Shown here one piece after another: positions 48,796-57,125 of a stretch of 64,000 bases of DNA (the stretch's first letter is position 1; every line of letters starts with the position of its first letter). Below the pieces are notes generated by a model. It did no database searches. It had not been told where the DNA came from and was given only the letters and a program-made list of their open reading frames with translations. Source of the DNA: Intestinibacter bartlettii (GTDB lineage Bacteria > Bacillota > Clostridia > Peptostreptococcales > Peptostreptococcaceae); assembly GCF_000154445.1 (NCBI RefSeq), contig NZ_DS499566.1, one strand, 5' to 3'. The translations under genes and the position numbers were made by a program.

Positions 48796-49004
48796 TACCT
48801 CGCTATAATCAAAAAATAGTAATCTTACTTATATTGTATATCAACTTTGTTAAAAAAAACAATAACAATATGGAAAATATAGTATAAAATCATTATAACG
48901 AAATATATTAATTTGCAAGTCATATTTTATATATAGTTAATAATATATTATAGTAATATCATAATTGTTAATACAAAAAATTGAGATTTAAGGAGGGAAT
49001 ATGT

Positions 49005-49493
49005 ATGAACTTAAGTTTTGAAAAATTATCTTTGGAGCATAAATATCCTGTAATGGAGATATACAATTATTATATTGAACATACATTTGCAGCATTTCCA
49101 GGAACTAAATTACCAAGTAATTTTTATGAAAAAATTCTAGAGGATATAAAAGATTATCCAGCATATGCAGTTAAACTGGATGATAAAATAGTAGGATTTT
49201 GTTATTTATGTTCTTATAAAAACTATAAGACACTTAGAGAAACAGCTGAGGTTATTTGTTATCTTTCATATGATGCTAAAGGAAAGGGTATAGGATATAA
49301 TTGTCTAAAAAAATTAGAAGATGATGCAAGAGAAATGGGACTTAAAAATTTAATAGCACTTCTTTCAACTAAAAATAAGATAAGCACAAAGTTTTATTAT
49401 AAATATGGATTTAAATCTTGTGGTATAATTCAAAATATAGTTAAAAAGTTTGATACAGAATTTGGTATAATTATTTTGAAGAAAACTTTATAA
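49005..49493 (+). CDS. GNAT acetyltransferase (phosphinothricin acetyltransferase-like)
   Basis: A 162-residue GNAT protein starting at ATG 49005, behind AAGGAGGG; a GTG/ATG reading from 48981 would include the ribosome binding site. The order of motifs, FEKLSLEHKYPVMEIYNYYI, YAVKLDDKIVGFCYLCSY, and acetyl-CoA loop YDAKGKGIGYNCLKKLE near residue 88, matches the Pat/YncA group. It acetylates an amino group of an amino acid analogue or antibiotic; true substrate unknown. Confidence 0.8.
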   Translation: MNLSFEKLSLEHKYPVMEIYNYYIEHTFAAFPGTKLPSNFYEKILEDIKDYPAYAVKLDDKIVGFCYLCSYKNYKTLRETAEVICYLSYDAKGKGIGYNCLKKLEDDAREMGLKNLIALLSTKNKISTKFYYKYGFKSCGIIQNIVKKFDTEFGIIILKKTL

Positions 49494-49552
49494 AATATTT
49501 TATAAATGGTGTTACTTATGAAAAATGTTTTGATCAGTTTTTTAAAATATAA

Positions 49553-49594
49553 AAAAAATAGGTTATAGTAATTATTACTATAACCTATTTTTTT
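49553..49594. terminator. Bidirectional terminator
   Basis: Perfect stem AAATAGGTTATAGTA / TACTATAACCTATTT with flanking A and T tracts, between two convergent genes. Confidence 0.9.
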
Positions 49595-50633
49595 ATGCTG
49601 CTATTTCTTCATTTCCTGTTCCACGAACAACATCAGCAGTTATTATTTTGTAATTTTTGAATATTGCATGTCCTATAAATCCAGCTAATATACTTACTAA
49701 AGCACATCCAGCAGCAGTTATAAGAACTTTAGTTGCTGGGTTATAAGCAAACATTACAGCGAATCCAGCTATTGGAGTAGCAGTCCCTGGTGAGTTATTT
49801 ATAAGTCCCATTAAAGCAACTATAACACCTGACATAGCTCCACCTATAAAGTTTGTAACATATACTGGTATTGGATTAGCTGATATTAAGTCAGCTTGAG
49901 TTAGAGGCTCTATTGCAACAGCTATATTATCTTTTTTAGAACCGAATTTCATTTTGCTAAAGAATACGAAGTTCATAAATGAAGAACCGAATACTGCTAA
50001 TGCACCGATTGCCATTGGAGCACCAGTAAGTCCTATCATAGCAGTTAAAGCCATTGAACTAAGTGGAGCAGTAGCAACCACTGTTATTAAACCACCAAGA
50101 ATTATCCCCATTAATACTGGTGAAGAATTTGAAGCCTCTGTTAAAACAGATCCTACTGTGTTTAATACACCGTTTACAACTGGGCTAGTAACATCTCCTA
50201 TGAAGTAAGTTAAAGGAGCAGCAATTAATATTATAACTATTAAATCAAGACCAGCTGGTACTTTTTCTTCTAAGAATTTAATAACAAAAGATGCTATGTA
50301 ACCAGCTATAAAACCTGGTAATATTTTAAAGTTTAAACAAGTTAAACCAACTAATACAGCGTAAACTGGAGAAACTCCAAGTGCTAAAGGAACTAAAGTT
50401 GCAGCAGCAACACCACCTAAAGAACCGTTTGCATTACCGACATTTTGTAAAAATTCTATACCTAAAACATCTCCAAAGAAAGATAAGTGGAACGCCTCAA
50501 CTAAGAACGATGCACAAGCAGCGCTTGCAAGTCCTCCCATAGCCTTCATACCTTGCGGCGCTTTGTAACTAAATAAAGTAAATAGTGCTAGTACTACTAA
50601 TAATAATGCAGTACCTAATAAAATATTCATCAT
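49593..50633 (-). CDS. PTS_EIIC_2-type membrane protein
   Basis: A 346-residue, very hydrophobic Gly/Ala-rich protein with about 9-10 membrane segments, of the PTS_EIIC_2 (PF13303-like) family. These resemble sugar-specific IIC permeases but stand alone without IIA or IIB domains, as here, and lack an evident phosphorylation site. Transport role is inferred. RBS GGAGG upstream of the minus-strand ATG. The leader carries a 14-bp inverted repeat (50690-50726). Confidence 0.75.
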   Translation of the reverse strand: MMNILLGTALLLVVLALFTLFSYKAPQGMKAMGGLASAACASFLVEAFHLSFFGDVLGIEFLQNVGNANGSLGGVAAATLVPLALGVSPVYAVLVGLTCLNFKILPGFIAGYIASFVIKFLEEKVPAGLDLIVIILIAAPLTYFIGDVTSPVVNGVLNTVGSVLTEASNSSPVLMGIILGGLITVVATAPLSSMALTAMIGLTGAPMAIGALAVFGSSFMNFVFFSKMKFGSKKDNIAVAIEPLTQADLISANPIPVYVTNFIGGAMSGVIVALMGLINNSPGTATPIAGFAVMFAYNPATKVLITAAGCALVSILAGFIGHAIFKNYKIITADVVRGTGNEEIAA

Positions 50634-50689
50634 AATAATATACCTCCAAATTATATTTTACTTATTTTTACTTTTAATTTTTTTATTAC

Positions 50690-50726
50690 ACAACTTATGA
50701 AACTGGTTTCTTGTTTCGTAAGTTGT
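50690..50726 (-). promoter_or_regulatory. Inverted repeat in leader of PTS-like gene
   Basis: ACAACTTATGAAAC and GTTTCGTAAGTTGT (50690-50703, 50713-50726) pair with one mismatch/G-U over 14 bp, 57 bases upstream of the ATG. No U tract follows on either strand, so operator or RNA regulatory hairpin is more likely than terminator. Confidence 0.45.
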
Positions 50727-50911
50727 GCCCGATGTAGTTATGATTATATGGTAAAAAAAACATTTTGTAAATATTTTTTCGACATAAAATGATAACTTTT
50801 TCCTGGTAAATTATTACAAAACATCTCTATTTAAGTATTTTCAACATTTTGAAGTATTGTTCGTAAGAGTGCGATTTATATAAAAAAATATAATTTTAAA
50901 ACACGTTATAA

Positions 50912-50927
50912 TTCGATAGGTATCGAA
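50912..50927. promoter_or_regulatory. Palindrome, possible operator
   Basis: TTCGATA GG TATCGAA, a perfect 7-2-7 inverted repeat in the 540-base divergent region between the PTS-like gene and the ABC transporter. Nothing else could be identified in that region. Confidence 0.4.
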
Positions 50928-51173
50928 ATTAAACCTCGAAATATAATAAATATCGTTCAATTTATTTTTGGGTATTAAAAAAGTGGACTTTATTAGATAT
51001 TAAACAATTTTTTTGTATAACTTTAAATTATAAAAGGAATTTTGATATGTGATTTTATTATAAAAATAAAAAATATATAGTCATACAAATTTAAAATTTT
51101 AATATATTTGGTACAAATTTGCTCACACATTAATAATATAAACTATGCAAGTGAATTACTGGGAGGTGACATC

Positions 51174-51929
51174 ATGGGGAAAATAGTAGAAGTAAACGAT
51201 TTGACAAAAACATTTTATACTAAGGATGGTGAAATTCGTGTGCTTGATCATATTAATTTTCACGTTGAAGAAGGAGAAATTTTTTCACTTCTTGGACCAT
51301 CTGGAAGTGGTAAATCTACTATTTTAAACATATTGACAAAATTATTAGAGCCAACTGAAGGTACTGTTACAATGGGTGGAACAATCGGATATATGTTTCA
51401 ACGTGATAATTTGTTGGACTGGAGAACTATAATGGATAATATAACTATCGGGCTTGAAATTTTAAAAATGAAGGATAAAGCTTCTTTGGATAGAATTGAA
51501 AGACTTCTAAAAACGTACGGACTTTGGGATTTTAGAAATATGTATCCAAAAGAGTTATCAGGTGGAATGAGACAAAGAGTTGCGCTTATAAGAACTTTAT
51601 CTGTAAATCCAGATATCCTTTTATTAGATGAACCTTTTTCAGCTCTTGATTATCAAACTAGGCTTATGGTAAACGATGATGTTTACAAAATTATAAAAAA
51701 TGAAAACAAAACAGCTATACTTGTTACTCATGATATAAGTGAGGCAATTGCTATGTCTGATAGAATTGCAGTATTATCAAAGAGACCATCGACTATAAAA
51801 AGCGAACATAAGATAAATTTTGAAGATATGGAAGTAGAAAAAACACCATTTGAATGTAGAAAAATTCCAGAATTTCAAAAATATTTTGATATTTTATGGA
51901 AGGAGATAGATAATAATGATATTAGATAA
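51174..51929 (+). CDS. NitT/TauT-family ABC transporter ATP-binding protein
   Basis: A 251-residue ATPase from ATG 51174 behind GGGAGGTGA; an upstream reading to 51108 would include the RBS. Walker A GPSGSGKST is near residue 40, Q-loop MFQRDNLLDWRT near 82, signature LSGGMRQR near 133, Walker B ILLLDEPFSALD near 152 and switch His VTHDISEA near 189. The DNLLDW motif is characteristic of the nitrate/sulfonate/taurine/pyrimidine-precursor group. It overlaps the permease gene. No substrate-binding protein gene is adjacent. Confidence 0.9.
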   Translation: MGKIVEVNDLTKTFYTKDGEIRVLDHINFHVEEGEIFSLLGPSGSGKSTILNILTKLLEPTEGTVTMGGTIGYMFQRDNLLDWRTIMDNITIGLEILKMKDKASLDRIERLLKTYGLWDFRNMYPKELSGGMRQRVALIRTLSVNPDILLLDEPFSALDYQTRLMVNDDVYKIIKNENKTAILVTHDISEAIAMSDRIAVLSKRPSTIKSEHKINFEDMEVEKTPFECRKIPEFQKYFDILWKEIDNNDIR

Positions 51930-52753
51930 ATTTAAAAATAAAAAGAAAGATAAATCTCTAACTCCTTCTGAAGGTTATAAAAATTACTTAAAAAATATAA
52001 AAATAGAGAAAATAAAAATCTTTATAATGCAAATTGCGCTTTTAATCTTTATTTTAGGTATTTGGGAAATACTAGCTAATAAAGAAGTTATAAGTACATT
52101 TTTATTTAGCAAACCATCTGCTATTTACGATTTATTTATGAGATATATGGAGAATGGCCAACTATGGGTACACGTTAAAACATCTGTATATGAAACTGTA
52201 CTAGGATTGATTATAGGTACTGTTGGAGGGGTTATTGTTGCAATATTACTTTGGGCATTTCCACGACTATCTAAAGTGTTAGATCCGTTTTTAGTAGTGT
52301 TAAATGCACTTCCAAAAACTGCTTTAGCACCTATTGTAATAGTTTGGGTTGGAGCAAATGTAAAAGGTATAGTAGTAACAGCTATTTTGATTTCTATAGT
52401 AGTTACAATTTTATCTGCTTATAATTACTTTATAAATGTTGATGAAGAAAAAAATTAAAATGTTAAAAAGTTTTAAAGCTACTAAGCTTCAGATATTATT
52501 TAAATTAATACTTCCTGCAAATATAGGAAACTTAATAAATATAATAAAAATAAATATTGGTATGGCTTGGGTAGGTGTAATAGTAGGAGAATTTTTAGTT
52601 TCTAGAAATGGTATTGGATATTTAATAGTATATGGAAGCCAAGTATTCAAACTAGATATAGTTATGATGGGAGTGTTCGTACTTGCAGTATGCGCTTGGA
52701 TAATGTATGAAATTGTAAATATAATTGAAAAATTATATAAAAATTATAGATAA
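51916..52753 (+). pseudogene. NitT/TauT-family ABC permease, frameshifted in a seven-A run
   Basis: ATG 51916 overlaps the ATPase gene. The first frame (180 aa) has the N-terminal helix, ETVLGLIIGTVGG and the start of the EAA loop, LVVLNALPKTALAPIVIVWVG near residue 131, and stops at 52456-52458. The second frame carries the rest: KLILPANIGNLINIIKINIG, WVGVIVGEFLVSRNGIGYLI. Seven As at 52448-52454 in place of six cause the break; corrected reading is VDEEKIKMLKSFKATKLQIL, 278 residues in total. As read, the transporter would be inactive. Confidence 0.85.
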
Positions 52754-52856
52754 AGCTACGCTTATTTTAGAATAAAAATTTTAATAAGTATAAATTTATT
52801 AATTTAATTTAAATAAAAGTTATATAAAATATAATTCTCATCTATGAAGGGGCCTT

Positions 52857-52880
52857 TCGGCTCCTTTTTAAATATTAAAT
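52857..52880 (+). terminator. Intrinsic terminator after ABC permease
   Basis: Stem AAGGGGCC / GGCTCCTT with TTTC loop and T5 tail. Confidence 0.75.
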
Positions 52881-52947
52881 ACCAAATTTGTTTAATATGT
52901 ACTACTATTAAAGTAAGAAATATTTAGGGGAAATATTGGGGGATAAT

Positions 52948-53406
52948 ATGATAAAAGATACAGATTATGTAAAAAATACATTAGAAGAATTATGTAGTCA
53001 ACTAGATGACAAAATAGCTCCTATAACAGGATTTAATTCTGATTTTAGTTATTATAAAAAGCAAGACGAAGATTTCTATACAATTCATAATAAAGTTAAA
53101 TCTTTGGAAGATAAAAGGTTCGACTTAAATATGAGACTATATAAAAGTAATGATGAAGATAGATTTTTATATGTTTATATTATGTGGTTTTCTGTGAATC
53201 CTAAAAAAGTAGGGGTTGGAAGTGCAGTAATAACTGAAATAATTGAGCTTCTAAAAGCTGTTACTAAAATAGAATTTATAGTACTTCATCCAGATGATAA
53301 TGAAGTTAAATATTTTTGGATAAAAAATAATTTTCTACCTAGTGATGGTACTTTTGATAATAAAATAAACGTAAATACTAGAAGAATATTGGTATATGCA
53401 GTTTAA
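52948..53406 (+). CDS. GNAT-like acetyltransferase, hypothetical
   Basis: A 152-residue protein from ATG 52948, behind GGGGGAT; the longer TTG reading includes this RBS. The C-terminal half (VGVGSAVITEIIELLKAVTK and FIVLHPDDNEVKYFWIKNNF) looks like the acetyl-CoA site and last strand of a GNAT fold, although the pyrophosphate loop is degenerate (KKVGVGSAV). The N-terminal half is not recognised. Substrate unknown. Confidence 0.6.
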   Translation: MIKDTDYVKNTLEELCSQLDDKIAPITGFNSDFSYYKKQDEDFYTIHNKVKSLEDKRFDLNMRLYKSNDEDRFLYVYIMWFSVNPKKVGVGSAVITEIIELLKAVTKIEFIVLHPDDNEVKYFWIKNNFLPSDGTFDNKINVNTRRILVYAV

Positions 53407-53595
53407 AGAAATCAACATTAAGGATATTTACAATAAAGTATAGTTTTTTCGAGTTGTATAAAAGTAAGTTATTTTTGGCATTATAAATATATAACTTATA
53501 TTTTTATAAGTTAACAAATTTAATATAGATTATACTTACACATAATTTATAAATGAATATAATTTCCTATGCATTATAAAAAAATTATACATTTT

Positions 53596-53609
53596 GTAAC
53601 ATATGTTAC
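53596..53609. promoter_or_regulatory. CRP/FNR-type palindrome at about -41.5
   Basis: GTAACATATGTTAC, a perfect 14-bp palindrome, flanked TGTAAC-ATAT-GTTACT as in CRP/FNR-family sites. Its centre (53602.5) is about 41.5 bp upstream of the start predicted from the promoter at 53609-53637, the classical class II activator position. Confidence 0.65.
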
Positions 53610-53637
53610 TGACAATATTTCAATAAAAGTGTATTAT
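53609..53637 (+). promoter_or_regulatory. Promoter of the siroheme reductase gene
   Basis: CTGACA (53609-53614), 17-bp spacer, TATTAT (53632-53637). The weak -35 box overlaps the end of the palindrome, fitting an activator-dependent promoter. A second dyad AACTTATA / TATAAGTT lies at 53493-53512. Confidence 0.6.
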
Positions 53638-53704
53638 ATAAAAAAATATTTAATAAAGCTAGAGTTTAAACTTAATTTACATAGATAATTAAAGGAGGAG
53701 AATA

Positions 53705-54394
53705 ATGGCTTATCACGGAAATTTACAAAAAATAAGAAATGGAAAAAGGACTTTTGCGATAACTCCTCATATTCCAGGTGGTTTTATAAAACCAGAGGGT
53801 CTTATAAAAATAGGAGAAGTAGCTAAAAAATACGGTGGAGTACTTAAAATAACATCTGGGCAAAGAATATTAATTACTAATTTACAAGAAGAAGATCTTC
53901 CTGCGATTTGGGAAGAACTTGGTATGAAGCCAGCTGTTGTAACTCAAAATTCACTTAAAAATGTAGAACTTTGTCCTGCAAACTTCTGCAAAAGATCAAA
54001 ATATCCAACTATTGGTATCGGGATGAGGCTTAGTAGAAAATTTCAAGGAATGGAGCTTCCTTGCAGAACTAAAATAGGCGTAGCAGGATGTAGGAATGCT
54101 TGCGGAAGTGTGTATGCTAAGGATATTGGAGTCTTAGTCGACTTTGATAAGATGTTTTTTGTTACAGCTGGAGGTAGCGCAGGGTTCCACCCTAGACCAT
54201 CAGATATTATAACTAGAGGTTTAACTGAAGATGAAGCTTTCGCTTTAGTTGAGACAATATTAGAGTATTATAATGAATATGCTATGGCTGGAGAAAAACT
54301 TGGAGACTTTATCGATAGAATAAGTATAGATAAATTTAGAGATGATGTTTTAGAAATAGCTAAATTAGAAAAAAATTTAGAAAGTAAATTTTAA
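53705..54394 (+). CDS. Low-molecular-weight siroheme [4Fe-4S] nitrite/sulfite reductase-type protein
   Basis: A 229-residue protein made of one ferredoxin-like half domain (about 1-70, ITPHIPGGFIKPEGL and KITSGQRILI) and one nitrite/sulfite reductase domain. The siroheme-cluster cysteines are in ELCPANFCKR near residue 90 and GVAGCRNACGS near 132 (C-x3-C). It is about half the size of normal siroheme reductases, like the small assimilatory-type sulfite reductases of anaerobes. Electron donor and substrate (sulfite, nitrite or other) are not known. The promoter carries a CRP/FNR-type site, so induction under specific redox or carbon conditions is likely. Confidence 0.8.
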   Translation: MAYHGNLQKIRNGKRTFAITPHIPGGFIKPEGLIKIGEVAKKYGGVLKITSGQRILITNLQEEDLPAIWEELGMKPAVVTQNSLKNVELCPANFCKRSKYPTIGIGMRLSRKFQGMELPCRTKIGVAGCRNACGSVYAKDIGVLVDFDKMFFVTAGGSAGFHPRPSDIITRGLTEDEAFALVETILEYYNEYAMAGEKLGDFIDRISIDKFRDDVLEIAKLEKNLESKF

Positions 54395-54505
54395 TATTAT
54401 AAAATTCAAAGTGTTATATATTAGATAAAAAACTTTATTGCAAGTAAAAATAAAACTTAAACTTAGTAAACATGACAAAATAAATTAACAAACAAGGAGA
54501 ATAAA

Positions 54506-55138
54506 ATGAGTTTATTTTTAGGAAAAATACATTATTGGTTATTTAACAAAATATTATGGTTTGAAAACTTAGAAGAAGAAATAATAAAATTTGCACAAGA
54601 AAATGGTCTTGATGTAGATAGTATTAGAGGAGAGATAGAATCTAAATACGGTAAAAAATTAGAAAATAAAAACTTAGAAGAAATAATAGATACAGATAAT
54701 ATACATGGGTGGCTTCAAAATAGAATACATTGTGCTGAAGGAAGAATGGCAGCTTGGACTAGCTTCTTAATTGAAAATGGTAAAATAGGTGATTTAGAAA
54801 AAATCTATGTTAAACAAGCAAAAGAAGCAGCAGATGAAGTTAAATCAGAAAGAAATGTTGAAACAGCTACAGAAATTTATGATTGCATGAATGACTACAT
54901 ACTTGATGGTATGCCATGTGATAGAGTAAATGAAATTACATATTCAGGTGAAGATGCAGTTCAATGGATAAGAAGAATATGTGTTCATAAAGATATATGG
55001 GAAAAAGAGGATGTAGATGTAAATATATTCTACAGACTTAGAAGTATGTGGATTAAAGAATTTGTTCACGAATTAAATAGCAATTTTAGATATATTGAAT
55101 TTGATGATAAAGAATTTTGTATAAGTAAAAACAAATAA
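54506..55138 (+). CDS. Hypothetical protein, 210 residues
   Basis: Soluble, acidic, mostly helical protein with RBS AAGGAG before ATG 54506. Conserved-looking residues are HGWLQNRIHCAEGRMAAWTS near 68, and Cys at about 133 and 145. No family recognised. It lies 110 bases after the siroheme reductase gene with no terminator seen between them, so the two may be co-transcribed. A strong terminator follows. Confidence 0.6.
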   Translation: MSLFLGKIHYWLFNKILWFENLEEEIIKFAQENGLDVDSIRGEIESKYGKKLENKNLEEIIDTDNIHGWLQNRIHCAEGRMAAWTSFLIENGKIGDLEKIYVKQAKEAADEVKSERNVETATEIYDCMNDYILDGMPCDRVNEITYSGEDAVQWIRRICVHKDIWEKEDVDVNIFYRLRSMWIKEFVHELNSNFRYIEFDDKEFCISKNK

Positions 55139-55235
55139 ATTTACTAGTAGGAAGTAAGAAATTAAACTTTTTTTATAAAATATAACTTAAATATTATAAT
55201 AAAATTTATAAATACGTTCCAAAATAAAAACTTAC

Positions 55236-55290
55236 ACTTAAAAAGACGATATAAAATAGTGATTTACTATCTTATATCGTCTTTTTAAGT
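55236..55290 (+). terminator. Intrinsic terminator
   Basis: 19-bp stem ACTTAAAAAGACGATATAA / TTATATCGTCTTTTTAAGT. Confidence 0.85.
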
Positions 55291-55393
55291 ATTTATATTT
55301 TTAAAAATGAATACTTAAAACTAATAAATAGTATTTTAATTTAAAACTATACATAAAATCTAATAAATAAATCTTTATTTTGGAGGTGGTATA

Positions 55394-55819
55394 GTGCAAG
55401 GAGTTAAAGATTTTGTTGTAAAAGAGATTTTAATAGTTATAATAATGGGATGTGTTTATACAAATATAGAAATGATTTTTAGAGGTTATACTCATCCATC
55501 GATGATAATTGTTGGAGGCCTTTGTGGTATGCTTGCAGGCCTTATAAATGATATTACACCTGAGATGAAAATGTACAAACAATGTATTTTAAGCGCTATT
55601 ATTATAACTTTTATTGAATATGTCTCAGGTTATATATTAAATATTAAATTAGGACTAAATATATGGGACTATACAAATTTAAAATTTAATTTAAATGGAC
55701 AAATATCATTGATATTTAGCTTCGCATGGGTATTTTTAAGTTACTTTGCTATAAAATTTGATGATATGCTTAAAAATGATCTTTGTAGAAAAACTATGTT
55801 TAATAATAAAATAAATTAA
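55394..55819 (+). CDS. CmpB-type (PF06541) membrane protein
   Basis: A 141-residue protein with four membrane segments, from GTG 55394 behind GGAGGTGG. The pattern TFIEYVSGYILNIKLGLNIWDY and FNLNGQISLIFSFAWVFLSY is the signature of the ABC_trans_CmpB family, described as putative ABC permeases but of unproven function. Monocistronic. Confidence 0.75.
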   Translation: MQGVKDFVVKEILIVIIMGCVYTNIEMIFRGYTHPSMIIVGGLCGMLAGLINDITPEMKMYKQCILSAIIITFIEYVSGYILNIKLGLNIWDYTNLKFNLNGQISLIFSFAWVFLSYFAIKFDDMLKNDLCRKTMFNNKIN

Positions 55820-55937
55820 ACTAGATAAACCCTTCTTAATAAATATTAGATATTTTGGATTTGTATATGTAATTTATAAAAAAATCTAGTATTATTAAGG
55901 TATATAGTAATTTTAATAAATAAGGAGGGGGTATAAT

Positions 55938-56228
55938 ATGACTATAAAATGTAAACGTTGTAAAAGTGATGCTAAAATAATAAGTTCTTCGCAAAATTTT
56001 TGGAAAATGTGTTTATATTCTATAATTTGTGCAGTTATATTTTTATTTATACCTGTTATATCGGCAATTGCTCCAGTATTTATAGTATTTGCTGTTTTAA
56101 TGGCTGTCGCCGCTTTATATATGAAGTTTAGAGGTGGTGCTATTGTCCAGTGTGACAAATGCAATGCTAGATATAAGATAAGTAAATACGATTATGATGA
56201 ATATAAAAAGAATATAGAAAAAAATTAA
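55938..56228 (+). CDS. Small zinc-ribbon membrane protein
   Basis: A 96-residue protein with RBS AAGGAGGGGG. Two CxxC pairs (CKRCKS near residue 5, CDKCNARY near 72) probably bind one zinc in a split ribbon. Between them are two membrane segments (about 25-45 and 47-62), so both pairs face the cytoplasm. No function known. Terminator follows. Confidence 0.7.
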   Translation: MTIKCKRCKSDAKIISSSQNFWKMCLYSIICAVIFLFIPVISAIAPVFIVFAVLMAVAALYMKFRGGAIVQCDKCNARYKISKYDYDEYKKNIEKN

Positions 56229-56252
56229 ATTTTACATATAAGATATATTCAA

Positions 56253-56296
56253 AAAAATAACTTAACTGGTAGATAAAGTACCAATTAAGTTATTTT
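56253..56296 (+). terminator. Intrinsic terminator
   Basis: Stem AAATAACTTAACTGGTA / TACCAATTAAGTTATTT with one G-U, T7 tail. Confidence 0.85.
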
Positions 56297-56397
56297 TTTA
56301 TCCGTGTAAAATTATAATCAGCTTTATATTATAGATAAAAATATTTTATAATAAAGAATTCTTAATTTTAAAATATTTTTTGTTAAAAAAAATACAA

Positions 56398-56527
56398 AAT
56401 ATATTTTATGGAATAAGACATAAAAAACAGCGTCAAAATGGTAATCCCTACCGAAAACAAGGTAGGGACGGGAGAATACACGGAAAGTACATATCTAATA
56501 GAAGATATATCCATTCATAAATATTTA
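56398..56527 (+). ncRNA. Candidate structured RNA element in methyltransferase leader
   Basis: GC-richer island within 900 AT-rich bases. Stem TCCCTACC / GGTAGGGA (56445-56452, 56461-56468) with loop GAAAACAA; second hairpin ATATCT / AGATAT (56491-56496, 56503-56508); and an imperfect outer stem pairing TTTTATGGAATA (near 56404) with TATCCATTCATAAA (near 56508). Unpaired AGCGTCAAAATGG and ACGGGAGAATACACGGAAAG could be a ligand pocket. It fits no riboswitch class known to me. Confidence 0.4.
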
Positions 56528-56978
56528 AACTATATATATATAGTAGCACAAAACTCATAAAAATAAATAAAAAATTAACAAATTTTCGCGAACATTTCAT
56601 AGTTTGTCCAATTCTAAAAAAAATACAAAAAATCTTAAAATTAACAAAAAATAATTAAATGAAAGAAAAAACAAGACGTAAAAAAATATTTTTATTATTA
56701 AAATAATAAAAATAAAAATTTTTTTTGTTAAAAGACAAAAAACTTTTTCTTTGAAAATATTGAAATTAAGCCAATTTATAAATATGATCACTTTAAAAAA
56801 ATTGGAATTTAAGAAATTTTCTAAAAATAACATAATTATTACAATAATTATAAGATGGATTTTTCTATAATTATAGTATAAAAACATACAAATCTAAAAT
56901 GTTGAGGTTTATAAATTCAATATTGAAAAGATTAATATGAATACCACAAATCGTATATTTTAATTTGATCTATTTAAT

Positions 56979-57046
56979 GGGTCGTACAATACGCCTCTTG
57001 TCAAAATTTTTACGACCCAAAAGAATTTTTAATTCTTTACAAGAGG
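56979..57046 (+). promoter_or_regulatory. H-type RNA pseudoknot upstream of methyltransferase gene
   Basis: Stem 1: GGGTCGTA (56979-56986) with TACGACCC (57011-57018). Stem 2: CCTCTTGT (56994-57001), inside the loop of stem 1, with ACAAGAGG (57039-57046). Both are perfect 8-bp helices, interleaved, GC-rich in AT-rich surroundings. A small AAAGAATT / AATTCTTT hairpin lies in the third loop. It ends 80 bases before ATG 57126. A regulatory RNA is the simplest reading; a DNA operator is possible. Confidence 0.6.
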
Positions 57047-57125
57047 TGATATAAAAAATTTTACAATAAAGTAGATAAAATAATAAAAAATGGTTATGAA
57101 AAAAATTAATTAGGGGGAATATCTT

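Noticed and set aside
48840..48870. Possible Rex operator upstream of rex (TTGTTAAAAAAAACAATAACAA)
   Set aside because: Only one half-site resembles the TTGTTAA-N4-TTAACAA consensus; the rest is A-run.
56597..56887. 96-codon minus-strand ORF in the methyltransferase leader
   Set aside because: Phe/Ile/Leu-only composition from AT-rich DNA, no ribosome binding site and no domain.
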